From NCBI RefSeq assembly GCF_003364115.1, contig NZ_NXLL01000017.1:1-47528 (forward strand): a DNA stretch of 47,528 nucleotides, given 5' to 3'. Of this stretch, positions 16,338 to 26,700 are shown piece after piece. Both the position numbers and the translations under genes were made by a program. The notes beneath the pieces are model-generated. The model worked only from the letters and a program-made list of their open reading frames with translations. It had not been told where the DNA came from and ran no database searches. Position 1 is the first letter of the stretch. The number at the start of each line of letters is the position of its first letter. Source of the stretch: Helicobacter sp. MIT 00-7814. GTDB lineage: Bacteria > Campylobacterota > Campylobacteria > Campylobacterales > Helicobacteraceae.

Positions 16338-18574
16338 AACAACCACCCGAGGTGCATTTTGATGCCAAGATTCTGCCATATGGTGCTACTTGTAGCGCTT
16401 GCTTCAAGCCCAAGATTGATATGCTCGCTCACTTGCGCCATTCCGCCAATCTTCGCCCCATAGCGCGTTACAGAATCTAACCCCACCAAAATATCAGCCT
16501 GCCCCGCCTGCGCGTTTTTGAAATTTAGAGAATCCAGCTTGTTTAAAGGCTGTTCCACAAGCACGCTCGCCACAATGCTTCCCTTATAAAACCGCGCACG
16601 CACTTCAACCCCGCCCAGCGCCTCATAATGCGCGCCTTTAAAATCCTCGCTATAAAAGCCCAGCACGCTTTCCATTCCACCTTGAGCATACATACCGCCA
16701 CCCACGCCCACAAATGGCTTAAATGACAAGCCATCACCAAAGCGATAGCCGATACTTCCCTCAAGCCCTACATGCGAGATATTTGCCTTGTTTTGCGTGC
16801 TTGTGAGCGCGTCTTTAAATTCCTGCTTGTTTTGAATACTGCCAAACGCGCCATTTGCGCTTAGATCGATCTCAAAATCTCCCAAAAGCACGCGCCCAGC
16901 GATTTTCATGCGCCATATATCGCTTTTTGCCCTTGTGGTGTAGTATCCGAGCTCTTGCGTGCTTTGCGCTTGTATGTAGCCTACTTGCAGTTGCAAGATT
17001 CCATATTTGAAGGCTTCGTTGAGCAAAAATCCCCCGCCATAAAATGAGCCTTTGCCAAACTCGCTATCTTGTAAATACGCGCCTTGAGCTTGAATGCTAA
17101 AATCGCTATACTCGCTCATCACCGCTCTATCCTGCCGCAGGGAATCCAAAAGCGCAATCGCGCTAAATCCAACCGCGTGCATTTGTGTGTATGCCTCGCT
17201 TATGGCGCTTGTGAGCACGGCTTTGCTGTAGGTGTTGTAGATGTTGGGGATTTTTGCCTCAAGCCCGCTTAGCACGCTCTTGTCTTGAGAATCTAAGCTT
17301 TGCCTAAAATCATCTATCTTGTCTTGTTGCGGTGCGATGATAAGCGTGCCGGTATTTGCATCAAAAGTAGAATCTGAAAAGTCGCTATTTTGCTTTAGCA
17401 CGAAGTTTGTGTCCCCGCTAATCGCACCTGTTATAAGCGTGAAGCTCCCATCTTTGGCGCCTGTGGTATCCACTATCACACTGCCATTGTTGGTGAGATC
17501 CCCTATGAGTTGCCCCATATTCCCGCTAGAATCCGCGCCAAAGTTTAGCGTGCCACCCGCTTGATTCTGGAGCGTTGGCGTTTCTAGCGCGCCACCATTT
17601 ATGACAATTTGTGCGCCATCTTTGTTTTCTACACCACCTTGGGCGTCTAGCGTGCCGCCATTTACTATGATTTGTGAGCTTATATTGTTGGTATTGGCAT
17701 TATTTTCGCTAGTTATTTTACCAGTGATAATCATGCTTCCACTATTGTTGATTATCGTACCAGCGCCGCAATTACTACTATTACAGATCGTAGAGTATGT
17801 AATCCCGCCATTATTTACATTTCCGAGAATGCTAATTTTTCCACCATTATTTATTATCGAAGCAGTGGATGATCTATAAGAGCCCATACCTGTATCCTCT
17901 AACCCTGCTAGCAGCAAAGTTCCACTGCCACCATTGATATCTATACTTAGATTACTTCCACTATTTACCACGATATCACTATAAAAAGATGCTCCATTTA
18001 TCTGAAGTATCATAGCTGATGCATTGGATAAATTTATTTTTGCATAGCTTACAAAAGACCTTGAAATATAAGTAAACTGGCTATTATTTAAATCAATTAG
18101 TGAGTTTGAGTAGGCGGTAAATGTGCTTGCATTGGCATTTTTGCCAACAAAAGAAAAAGATGAATTATTGAGCCTCCAAGTAGAATTGCTATCCATAATA
18201 ACACCATCAAAACCATCCACAACAAGCCCGGTATTTGGATTTAGAGTCATGCTGTTGATATAAAACACAACAGTGCTATTTTGCGGAGGGGTGCTGGGAG
18301 TTGGCGCAACAAGCGATATGGTAAGTGCTGCCCTCGTACTACCAGAATTTGACAATGTAAAGGAGCTAAGACGCCTGTCTTCTGGATTAAAAGTGCATTG
18401 CAGCCAAGTACAATCTGCATGGGCATTTTGCGTCTCACTTACCCCATTTAGCGTATAAGAAGTAGGCAAAGAAACATTGAAATCCGCATACAGCCCACTA
18501 CCACACGCCAAAATATATGCAAACACCTTTTGCAGAGAGTAAATAAATTTTATCTTTTGCATAGCAGAAATCAT
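16334..18574 (-). CDS. Autotransporter (type V secretion) protein
   Basis: This 746-residue surface protein has a signal peptide (cleavage probably after GSGLYA) and a passenger (about 30-430) rich in Asn, Ser, Gly and Thr with repeated INNGG/INGG-type turns typical of a right-handed beta-helix. A short linker with QDKIDDFRQ is followed by a C-terminal 12-strand autotransporter barrel (about 480-746) ending HLGWLF. No protease triad or adhesin motif is recognised in the passenger. Its start lies 90 bp downstream of the second ABC gene on the same strand, so it may be cotranscribed with the transporter pair. The start at 18574 has no strong ribosome site; the ATG at 18562 is an alternative. 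Its 3' end converges with the GT9 gene, overlapping by four bases. Confidence 0.85.
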   Translation of the reverse strand: MISAMQKIKFIYSLQKVFAYILACGSGLYADFNVSLPTSYTLNGVSETQNAHADCTWLQCTFNPEDRRLSSFTLSNSGSTRAALTISLVAPTPSTPPQNSTVVFYINSMTLNPNTGLVVDGFDGVIMDSNSTWRLNNSSFSFVGKNANASTFTAYSNSLIDLNNSQFTYISRSFVSYAKINLSNASAMILQINGASFYSDIVVNSGSNLSIDINGGSGTLLLAGLEDTGMGSYRSSTASIINNGGKISILGNVNNGGITYSTICNSSNCGAGTIINNSGSMIITGKITSENNANTNNISSQIIVNGGTLDAQGGVENKDGAQIVINGGALETPTLQNQAGGTLNFGADSSGNMGQLIGDLTNNGSVIVDTTGAKDGSFTLITGAISGDTNFVLKQNSDFSDSTFDANTGTLIIAPQQDKIDDFRQSLDSQDKSVLSGLEAKIPNIYNTYSKAVLTSAISEAYTQMHAVGFSAIALLDSLRQDRAVMSEYSDFSIQAQGAYLQDSEFGKGSFYGGGFLLNEAFKYGILQLQVGYIQAQSTQELGYYTTRAKSDIWRMKIAGRVLLGDFEIDLSANGAFGSIQNKQEFKDALTSTQNKANISHVGLEGSIGYRFGDGLSFKPFVGVGGGMYAQGGMESVLGFYSEDFKGAHYEALGGVEVRARFYKGSIVASVLVEQPLNKLDSLNFKNAQAGQADILVGLDSVTRYGAKIGGMAQVSEHINLGLEASATSSTIWQNLGIKMHLGWLF

Positions 18575-18663
18575 AGCACAGACTTTGCCACTTTTACGCT
18601 AATAGGGGGAAAATCTAGCGCAACAATTAAGAAATATACCAAAAAAGATAAAAATTAGATTCT

Positions 18664-20403
18664 TTACGCCCCTTTGCTTTCCTCTTCCCACATTTTTTTG
18701 TAGAAGCCGTTTTGTTTTAGCAGTTCCTCGTGTGTGCCGCATTCTTTGATTTCGCCATTATCTAAAAGCACGATTTTATCACAGCTTATGATGGATTTGA
18801 GCTTATGCGCGATGATGATGACGCTTTTATCACGCGCTAGCTCGTTGATAGCCTGTTGCATGGCAAATTCATTATACACATCAAGGCTAGAGGTGATTTC
18901 ATCAAGCAGCACGATTGGGGAATCTTTAATAATACAACGCGCGATGGAGATTCTCTGCTTTTCGCCTCCACTTAGGCTTGAGCCACCTTCACCCACCGGC
19001 GTTTTTTCACCTTCTGGCAATGCCTCCACAAACTCCAGCGCACTTGCCTTTTTTAACGCGTTTAGAATCTCGCCTTTATCGGCATTTTCCCTGCCAAAGG
19101 CAACATTAGATTCCACACTATTTGCGAAAAGATACACATCTTGAAACACCATAGAAAATTTTTTCATCAGTGCTTCAGGCTCAAGGCTCGCTATATTTTT
19201 ATAGCCATTTTTCGCATCACCTATTTCTATGACGCCACGATCCATATCATAAAAGCGCGCGATGAGCTTTACTAGCGTGCTTTTCCCGCTGCCACTTTTG
19301 CCAACAATCGCCACACTACTACGCTCTGGGATTGCAAGAGAGATATTTTTTAGCACAGGCGCGTCTTTTTCATAGCCAAAGCTTATATTTTTTAGCACTA
19401 TTTCATTTCCTTTTGGGATCTGCGTATCACTCCCGCTCATTTGCGGTTCCCCCAAAAGCTCGCGGATATTTTTCTCACTGCGCGAGAAATACTGCAACTC
19501 AAAAAAGTTAATACTAAAAGTCAGCAATGGCACAAACGCCTTTGAACCAATCAAAATAAATCCCAAATATTCAATCACGCTCAAATCCCCATTGAGCAAA
19601 AATTCACGCCCAACAAGCACCATAATGCCCACTCCTGCGCCCATACAGGATAAAACCGCCAGCGCAAAAGGCATAAGCCCCACTTCTATGCGTATGCTTT
19701 CTTTCCGTAAGTTTTCAAACGCCTTCTCCAAGCGCGCAAACTTTTCCCCCGCCATATTATGCGCCTTTATCGTTGCGATGCCATCGATATATTCATTCAA
19801 ATGATTTGACGCATTTAAAATCGCGCTTAGATGCTTATCGCTCAAATATTTCGCAAGCTTTCTCACGCAAACAAGTATGATAAACGCCAAAGGCACGCAA
19901 AGAAAGAAGCTTAGCGCCATTTGCCAATGATAACAAACAAGCGCGATAAACACCACAAAACTCACCACCAACGCGCCAAACATTTGCGGAAGCAAGTGGC
20001 TATTAGCGGTTTCTAAATTTGAAAAATCTTTCATCAAGCTATGCGAAAGGCGCGCGGGATTGCTACGTTCCAAAAAGCCCAAAGGCAGGCGCCTAATGTG
20101 CTCGGCAAGATTGAGTCTCCCGCTGGCGCTTTGCTCATACGCGCTTACATAGTTATTTTTATACGCAGGGATTGCGACAAGAAAGCTTATCGCCATATAT
20201 ACAAATCCAATCGCGCAAATCACCCACAGCTCAAAAATGCTAGGCGCACTCCCGCCCAAATATGGCGCCAAAAACTTCGCACAAAACACAAATACAATAA
20301 AAATCCCCGCAAAATTTACCATCTCGCTGACACTACTCCAAAAAAGCGATTTGTAAAAATGCCTCACATTCCCTAGCGTGATTTCTTGCAACATTTGCCA
20401 CAT
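18664..20403 (-). CDS. ABC half-transporter, siderophore-type (YbtQ/IrtB-like), second of pair
   Basis: This 579-residue protein has an N-terminal six-helix exporter-fold membrane domain (about 1-310) and a C-terminal ATPase with Walker A GKSGSGKST, signature LSGGEKQR, Walker B IVLLDEITSSLD and the H-loop IIAHK. The SSLD ending and the VFQDVYLF segment resemble the YbtPQ/IrtAB group, in which exporter-fold heterodimers take ferric siderophores into the cytoplasm. It follows the 22275-20416 gene by 12 bp and surely forms a heterodimer with it. The transport direction is inferred from the family and from the shared operator with a FyuA-like receptor gene; a plain exporter is the alternative. 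Confidence 0.85.
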   Translation of the reverse strand: MWQMLQEITLGNVRHFYKSLFWSSVSEMVNFAGIFIVFVFCAKFLAPYLGGSAPSIFELWVICAIGFVYMAISFLVAIPAYKNNYVSAYEQSASGRLNLAEHIRRLPLGFLERSNPARLSHSLMKDFSNLETANSHLLPQMFGALVVSFVVFIALVCYHWQMALSFFLCVPLAFIILVCVRKLAKYLSDKHLSAILNASNHLNEYIDGIATIKAHNMAGEKFARLEKAFENLRKESIRIEVGLMPFALAVLSCMGAGVGIMVLVGREFLLNGDLSVIEYLGFILIGSKAFVPLLTFSINFFELQYFSRSEKNIRELLGEPQMSGSDTQIPKGNEIVLKNISFGYEKDAPVLKNISLAIPERSSVAIVGKSGSGKSTLVKLIARFYDMDRGVIEIGDAKNGYKNIASLEPEALMKKFSMVFQDVYLFANSVESNVAFGRENADKGEILNALKKASALEFVEALPEGEKTPVGEGGSSLSGGEKQRISIARCIIKDSPIVLLDEITSSLDVYNEFAMQQAINELARDKSVIIIAHKLKSIISCDKIVLLDNGEIKECGTHEELLKQNGFYKKMWEEESKGA

Positions 20404-20415
20404 ATTCTCTCCTTT

Positions 20416-22275
20416 TTAATTGTGAATCTGCCATTTTGCAGTGTCTTTATAGAGCTCATAAAACGCCTTGTATTCTTTGCTAGATTCCATAAGCTTTGCA
20501 TGCGTGCCAAAGGCGAGAATCCGCCCTTTGTCTAAAAGTAGAATGTTATCTGCGTTGATGATTGAATTTAGCTTATGGCTTACCAAAATCGTGGTTTTGT
20601 GTGCTTTGAGCGATTCTAAGGCACGCGTGATTTTGCGCTCATTTTCCACATCAAGGCTAGAGGTGATTTCGTCAAGTAGCAAAATGGGGGAATTTTTAAC
20701 AAAAGCGCGCGCTATGTTTATGCGTTGCGCCTCGCCTCCGCTTAAATCCATGCTCTGTCCGATGATAGAATCTAAGCTAAATTTTTGCAAAATCTCTTCG
20801 CATTGCGCGAGTTTTAGCGCTTGCAAAATCTCTTCTTCGCTCGCTTCAAAGCTCCCAGCGCGCACATTTTCTTTGAGAGAATCTCGAAATAAAAAGCTCT
20901 CTTGAAACACCATACTAAGGCAATCCATAAGGCTTTTTTCGCTCATCTCCCTAATATCCACGCCACCAATAAGAATACTCCCGCTCTCCACATCATAAAA
21001 GCGCGCGATGAGCGATAAAATAGTGCTTTTCCCACTTCCGCTACGCCCGATAATTGCAAGGCTTTGTCCAGATTCTACGCGGAAGCTGATATTATGAAGC
21101 GCGCCAGAATCTGCTGTGGATTCCGCACTAGATTCTTTAGAATCTGCAGAATCTACGCTAGATTCCACATTCCCGCGCCTTTTATAGCCAAAACTCACAT
21201 TTTTAAACTCGATACTAAAGTCTTTTGGCATTTTTGGATTCTCACTTTGAGCCAAAGGTTGAGTGCTAAAAATCTTATCTATGCGCTCCACGCCTTCATT
21301 TATCTGCATTAAAGAGCGCGAAAGATTTGAGATTTTTAGCAATGGCGCAATAAGCGCGGTGCTAAAGATAATCACGCAAAACAAAGTCAAATCAAACACA
21401 ATATCTTGCGGATCTTGCGCGATAATCGCCACACCCACAGGCAACACAAACAGCACAAAACTATTAATAAACACCAAAAATACATTATAAGAAGGCATAC
21501 ATCTTTTCGCAAAACCAAGCGTGTAGTCGCGGTAGTCGCGCACATTGTGGCTAAAGGCTTGAAAGCTAAAAATACTTTTGCTAAACATTTTCACAATCGG
21601 CATCGCACGCACAAACTCAATGCTAGAGGCATTTATACGCTCTAATGAATCAAAAAAACGCTTTATCTCCTTTTTCGCGCCATCTTTCCCATACACGCTA
21701 AACTGCACGCCCATCGCCACCACATACACGCCCACACACACCAGCGCCAAACGCCAATCAATCACAAAAAACAAAATAAATATAGCCACCGCGCCAACCA
21801 CTGCTTGAATGAATTCTGGAATCTTATGCGCGATGAAATTTTCTATCAACTCGACATTTTCTTGCAAAGTCTTGTGAATCTCGCCTTTGCTCGTGGAGGT
21901 GAAAAATCCAAGTGGTAAAAGCGCTAAATGCCTACTAAGGGCTAGTCGGAGATTGTAGAGGATTCTATACGCGGCAAAGTGGCTAAGGGTGAAAGCCGCG
22001 CCATTTAAAAGCATGCTTGCCACCACACCACCAAGCGCGCAAAGCCCAAGAGTGAGGATATAGCCCCTATCCACGCCTTCTAGATTCTCAGCATAGGTGA
22101 TAAACTCACACACTATCAAATAACTTGCAAAATATGGCGCGAGTGCCACAAGGCTAGCAAGTGCGGAAAAAATCGAGGAAAAAATAATCGTGCCCCTCTT
22201 AGCCGCGCTTAGCTCAAAAAGGCGCGGCAAGCCTTTTTTGTGCGGAGGTTTAGTTGTTTTTACATTGCTTGACAT
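20416..22275 (-). CDS. ABC half-transporter, siderophore-type (YbtP/IrtA-like), first of pair
   Basis: This 619-residue protein has a six-helix membrane domain (about 20-320) and an ATPase with GRSGSGKST, DLSGGEAQR, ILLLDEITSSLD and LVSHK. The start at 22275 (MSSNVKTTK) is preferred because AAAGGAAT precedes it; the frame extends 11 codons further upstream. Between the two domains lies a Ser/Asp/Glu/Ala insert (bases ~21104-21170) built from AGATTC/GAATCT repeats, not part of the family. Upstream at 22343-22374 is a pair of direct repeats also found before the FyuA-like receptor gene, with a -10-like TATTAT 26 bp closer to the gene. The likely role is import of a siderophore complex across the inner membrane together with the next gene. 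Confidence 0.87.
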   Translation of the reverse strand: MSSNVKTTKPPHKKGLPRLFELSAAKRGTIIFSSIFSALASLVALAPYFASYLIVCEFITYAENLEGVDRGYILTLGLCALGGVVASMLLNGAAFTLSHFAAYRILYNLRLALSRHLALLPLGFFTSTSKGEIHKTLQENVELIENFIAHKIPEFIQAVVGAVAIFILFFVIDWRLALVCVGVYVVAMGVQFSVYGKDGAKKEIKRFFDSLERINASSIEFVRAMPIVKMFSKSIFSFQAFSHNVRDYRDYTLGFAKRCMPSYNVFLVFINSFVLFVLPVGVAIIAQDPQDIVFDLTLFCVIIFSTALIAPLLKISNLSRSLMQINEGVERIDKIFSTQPLAQSENPKMPKDFSIEFKNVSFGYKRRGNVESSVDSADSKESSAESTADSGALHNISFRVESGQSLAIIGRSGSGKSTILSLIARFYDVESGSILIGGVDIREMSEKSLMDCLSMVFQESFLFRDSLKENVRAGSFEASEEEILQALKLAQCEEILQKFSLDSIIGQSMDLSGGEAQRINIARAFVKNSPILLLDEITSSLDVENERKITRALESLKAHKTTILVSHKLNSIINADNILLLDKGRILAFGTHAKLMESSKEYKAFYELYKDTAKWQIHN

Positions 22276-22310
22276 GCGAATTCCTTTTAAGATTTTAAAA
22301 TAACGCACGC

Positions 22311-22316
22311 ATAATA
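22311..22316 (-). promoter_or_regulatory. -10-like hexamer of the ABC pair
   Basis: On the minus strand this reads TATTAT, 36-41 bp before the start codon. The matching -35 position (about 22334-22339, TAGAAA) is poor. The activator-type repeats begin 26 bp from the hexamer, exactly as before the FyuA-like gene. Confidence 0.5.
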
Positions 22317-22342
22317 GTGGAATGCAAAAATTATTTCTACCT

Positions 22343-22374
22343 CAAAATGCTAAAGTGCTTCAAAATGGTAAAAT
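22343..22374 (-). promoter_or_regulatory. Tandem operator repeats upstream of the ABC pair
   Basis: CAAAATGCTAAA (from 22343) and CAAAATGGTAAA (from 22361) are direct repeats 18 bp apart, 68-99 bp upstream of the ABC start. The same pair with the same period lies 70-101 bp upstream of the FyuA-like receptor gene (45804-45835). The arrangement fits two subunits of an AraC-family activator bound next to a weak -35. Confidence 0.7.
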
Positions 22375-22441
22375 TTTGAAAAAATGCTGACAGGTTTTGG
22401 TAATTTCAATATTTAAATTTCCCTAAAATCATTTCTAAAAC

Positions 22442-22470
22442 TTGACTTTTGATTCTGAAACTATTATAAT
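22442..22470 (+). promoter_or_regulatory. Sigma-70 promoter of tRNA-Gln
   Basis: TTGACT (22442-22447) and TATAAT (22465-22470) are separated by 17 bp and lie 21 bp before the tRNA. It is a near-consensus housekeeping promoter. Confidence 0.85.
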
Positions 22471-22491
22471 CACGCTTTTTTTACTAAAGAT

Positions 22492-22566
22492 TGGGGTATC
22501 GCCAAGCGGTAAGGCACCTGGTTTTGGTCCAGGCATTCAGAGGTTCGAATCCTTTTACCCCAGCCA
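22492..22566 (+). tRNA. tRNA-Gln (anticodon TTG)
   Basis: The 75-nt cloverleaf has acceptor stem TGGGGTA/TACCCCA, anticodon stem CCTGG/CCAGG with loop TTTTGGT (anticodon TTG at 22524-22526), T-arm with GTTCGAATC, discriminator G and encoded CCA. Confidence 0.97.
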
Positions 22567-22625
22567 TTTTCAAGGCTTTTCAAACTCTCCAAAATTAAGT
22601 ATCCTTAATTTTTCTTTTCAAATAA

Positions 22626-22702
<77 letters not shown>

Positions 22703-22771
22703 AATTTCATCAAAAACAGCAACTTTATAAAGCAACGACTAAAATTAGTAATAAATTTTCCCCCTTAAATC

Positions 22772-22800
22772 TTTGCATTGAAAAAGGATTTTGCTATAAT
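22772..22800 (+). promoter_or_regulatory. Probable promoter of efp
   Basis: TATAAT at 22795-22800 with an upstream TG (extended -10 TGCTATAAT), and a weak -35 TTTGCA at 22772-22777, 17 bp away. It lies about 40 bp before the efp start codon. Confidence 0.7.
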
Positions 22801-22840
22801 GCGCGCCTTAAAAACCAAATAAATCCCTTAAGGAGCGAAT

Positions 22841-23404
22841 ATGGCTATCGGTATGAGTGAATTAAAAAAAGGCTTAAAAATAGAAATTGACAAGATTCCT
22901 TATAGAATCGTAGAGTATCAACATGTCAAACCCGGCAAGGGAGCGGCGTTTGTGCGTGCTAAAATCAAATCATTTTTAGATGGCAAGGTGATTGAGAAAA
23001 CTTTCCACGCGGGCGATAAGTGCGATGAGCCAAACTTGCAAGAAAAAACAATGCAATACCTCTACCATGATGGCGAAACCTATCAATTTATGGATAATGA
23101 AACTTATGAGCAAGTCGCGCTTAGCGAGGCGCAGGTGGGCGATGCTGGGAAGTGGATCATCGATGGCGTGAGCGTGCAGGTGCTTTTCCACAATGACAAG
23201 GCGATCTCTGTCGATGCGCCACAAGTTGTCGAGCTAAAAATCATCGAAACCGCGCCAAACTTCAAAGGTGACACTTCATCAGCTGGTAAAAAGCCCGCTA
23301 CGCTTGAAACAGGCGCAGTGGTGCAAATCCCTTTCCATGTATTAGAAGGCGAGACAATCCGCGTTAATACCGAAAGTGGGGAATATTTAGAAAAAGTGAA
23401 ATAA
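22841..23404 (+). CDS. efp: Translation elongation factor P
   Basis: This 187-residue factor binds stalled ribosomes at polyproline stretches and promotes peptide-bond formation. The KOW-like N-terminal domain carries the conserved tip [10 protein letters not shown] with the Lys that is modified in many species; two OB-fold domains follow and the end is the usual GEYLEKVK type. AAGGAGCG precedes the ATG and length is standard. The modification enzymes EpmA and EpmB are not in the window. Confidence 0.97.
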   Translation: MAIGMSELKKGLKIEIDKIPYRIVEYQHVKPGKGAAFVRAKIKSFLDGKVIEKTFHAGDKCDEPNLQEKTMQYLYHDGETYQFMDNETYEQVALSEAQVGDAGKWIIDGVSVQVLFHNDKAISVDAPQVVELKIIETAPNFKGDTSSAGKKPATLETGAVVQIPFHVLEGETIRVNTESGEYLEKVK

Positions 23405-23457
23405 TCGCGCGCTGGGATTCCCGCATGGATTCCCACAAAAGAAGGATTTTGCAACAA

Positions 23458-23772
23458 ATGACAACAACACGAAGGAAATTTTTTAGTGCATTTTGTTTAT
23501 TTTGCCTGCAAGGCATGGCGCAAAATGCCCTTGCCCAGACAACCAGCACAATAACCTACACAACAACTCACACAACAAAAACCGACACATACACTTTTTA
23601 TTACAAAATAAATTCCACTAAGAAAATTCTTTATAAATCCGACACAGGCGACTATATAGAATCATCAAATATGGAGCTGCCAAATATGGAGCCAGCAGAT
23701 ATAAAAAAGAGCCTTTATAATGCGATAAGCAAATTCCTACAAACCGCCACAAATAAACCAACACAACCTTAA
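23458..23772 (+). CDS. Small secreted protein of unknown function
   Basis: This 104-residue protein is not recognised. The ATG at 23458 is chosen because AAGGA lies 11 bases upstream and a signal sequence begins at once: TTTRRKFFSAF, hydrophobic LFCLQGMA, then NALAQ. The twin Arg and following FF resemble a Tat signal, though the hydrophobic core is also acceptable for Sec. The mature part is Thr-rich (TTSTITYTTTHTT) with YTFYYKINSTKK, then an acidic/Met segment. The frame could begin 33 bases earlier. It sits between efp and gltB on the same strand, nine bases from gltB, and may be cotranscribed with it. Confidence 0.55.
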   Translation: MTTTRRKFFSAFCLFCLQGMAQNALAQTTSTITYTTTHTTKTDTYTFYYKINSTKKILYKSDTGDYIESSNMELPNMEPADIKKSLYNAISKFLQTATNKPTQP

Positions 23773-23781
23773 GGAGAGAAA

Positions 23782-26700
23782 ATGAGCCAGCACAATTTTG
23801 ATAAAAACACAGAGCAAAGCACAAGCGCAAATCCGCTAGAATCTAGCCCTCTAGAATCTAAAAACATAAACTCCTTAGAATCTAAGCATATCGGGCTTTA
23901 TGAACCACGTTTTGAGCATGATTCTTGCGGGATTGGCGCGGTGGTGAATATCAAGGGGATAAAATCTTACAAAGTCATCGATGATGCGCTAAAGATTCTC
24001 ATGCAGCTAGAGCATCGCGGTGGTGCAGGTGCAGAGGAGAATAGCGGCGATGGTGCTGGGATTTTGATACAGATTCCACATGAATTTTTTGCCACGCAGG
24101 AGCTGGGATTTACCTTGCCAAAAGAGGGTGATTATGCGGTGGCGCAGATTTTTCTCTCATCAAATTACGAGGCAAAAGAAGAAGGCAAGAGGATTTTCCT
24201 AGAGGTTTTGCAAGAGCAGAATCTGCAATTTCTCGGATTTCGCGCAGTGCCTTACAACCCAAGCGATATCGGGCAAAGCGCGCGCAATGCGATGCCTTAC
24301 TTTTTACAAGCCTTTGTCGCGCGTCCAAAGGATAGCGCGCGTGGCTTAGAGTTTGAGCGCAAGCTTTATCTCGCAAGGCGCACGATAGAAAAGCGCGCGC
24401 TCAATGTGCCGAAGTTTTATATCTGCTCGTTTTCCTCACGCACGATTGTATATAAGGGAATGTTGCTTTCAACGCAACTTAGCGATTTTTACCTAGATTT
24501 TAAAGATGTGAATCTTAAAAGTGCCATTGCACTGGTGCATTCTAGATTCTCAACCAACACTTTCCCTAGCTGGGAGCGCGCACACCCAAATCGCTACATG
24601 GCGCATAATGGCGAGATAAACACCATCAAAGGCAATGTCGATGGAATCACCGCAAGACAAGGGCTTTGCAAGAGTGAATATTTCGATGATTTGAGCGCGG
24701 TTTTCCCTATCATTGCAAAGCCGAGTTCAGATTCTGCGATGTTTGATAATACGCTGGAGTTTTTGAGCCTCAATGGACGAAGCCTTGAAGAAGCCTTTAT
24801 GATGATGATCCCAGAACCATGGAGCAAAAATGAAAATATCGATCCCAAAAAGCGCGCCTTTTATGAATACCACTCTACCCTTATGGAGCCGTGGGACGGA
24901 CCTGCGGCGATTATTTTTACTGATGGCGTGATGATGGGCGCGAGCCTTGATAGGAATGGATTCCGCCCTTCGCGCTACTATATTACTAAGGATAATTTTT
25001 TGATCCTTGCTAGCGAAACAGGCGCACTAAAGCTTGATGAAAGCAATATCCTAGCCAAAAAGCGCTTGGAGCCGGGCAAAATCCTGCTTGTGGATACCGC
25101 GCGCGGGCGACTTGTCTCTGATGAGGAGCTAAAAAGTCAATACGCCAACGCAAAGCCCTACAGCAAATGGCTAGAAAATCTTATCAAACTAGAAAAGCTA
25201 GAATCTAAGGGCTTTAAAGAGGAATTTTTGGATTCTGAAAGTTTATTACGCTTGCAAAAAGCCTTTGGCTGGAGCTATGATGAGGTGTCTCAAAGTGTGC
25301 TGCCAATGGCGCAAAATGGCAAGGAAAGTCTCGCTGCCATGGGGATAGATACGCCTTTAGCAATATTAGATCCAAAACCGCAAAATCTTTTTAATTACTT
25401 CAAGCAACTTTTCGCGCAAGTCACCAACCCGCCACTTGATGCCATACGCGAGGAAATCGTCACAAGCCAGAGAATCTACCTCGGACGCGAGGGTAATCTA
25501 TTGCAACCAAATGAGAGCAACTGCAAGCGCGTGAAACTCGCCCAGCCAATCATCAGCAACGAGGAACTTTATAAGATTGAAAATCTCAAAGGCTTCAAAG
25601 TCGCGCGATTAAATCTTACATTTTCACACAAAAAGCAAAGTTTAGAATCCGCGCTTGAGGCGCTTTTTGAAAAGGCATTAAAAGAAATCGAAAAAGGCGT
25701 GTCAATCCTAATCCTAAGCGATAGGGGCGTGAATGAGGAGCAAAGCGCGATCCCTTCACTGCTAGCGGTATCTGGGCTTCATAATTACCTCGTGCGTTGC
25801 AATCGTCGCACACATGCAAGCCTTGTGATAGAATCCGCCGAACCGCGCGAAATCCACCACTTAGCTTGCTTGCTAGGCTATGGCGCAACTGCTGTGTGCC
25901 CCTACCTCGTGTATGAAAGCATAAACGCGCTCATCACGCGCAATGATTTAGGCATAAGCTACAAGCAAGCGGTGGAAAACTACATACACGCGAGCATGGG
26001 CGGTATCGTCAAAATCGCCTCCAAAATGGGAATCTCCACGATGCAAAGCTACAATGGCGCGCAAATCTTTGAATGCGTGGGCATCAAATCTAGCGTGATA
26101 GAAAAATACTTCACCTCCACGCCTAGCAAGATTGAAGGCATTGGCTTAGAGGAAATTGCAAGTGATTATGCACGCGTGCATAAAAGTGCGTTTGAATCCA
26201 CCACGCGAGCCCTTGATTCCAAAGGCTTGCATAATTGGCGCGCGGGGAAAGAAGAGCATTTGCTTGATCCGCTTGTGATTTTCAAACTGCAAGAATCTTG
26301 TCGGCGCGGGGATTATGCGCTGTTTAAAGAATACACAAACCTTGTGGATTCTAAGCTTGTAAGTTTGCGTGACTGCCTCGAGTTTGATACCACGCAGGCG
26401 ATTGGGATAGAGGAAGTTGAGAGCGTGGATTCTATTGTAAAGCGCTTCAAAACTGGCGCGATGAGTTATGGCTCTATTTCAAAAGAAGCGCATGAATGCT
26501 TAGCAATAGCAATGAATCGCCTAGGTGGCAAGAGCAATTCTGGTGAAGGTGGGGAAAATCCCGAGCGTTACGCACCTTTGGCAAATGGAGATTCTAAATC
26601 AAGCGCGATAAAGCAAGTCGCAAGCGGGCGCTTTGGCGTGGATATCGAATATCTTGTCAATGCAAAAGAATTGCAAATCAAAGTCGCGCAAGGCGCGAAA

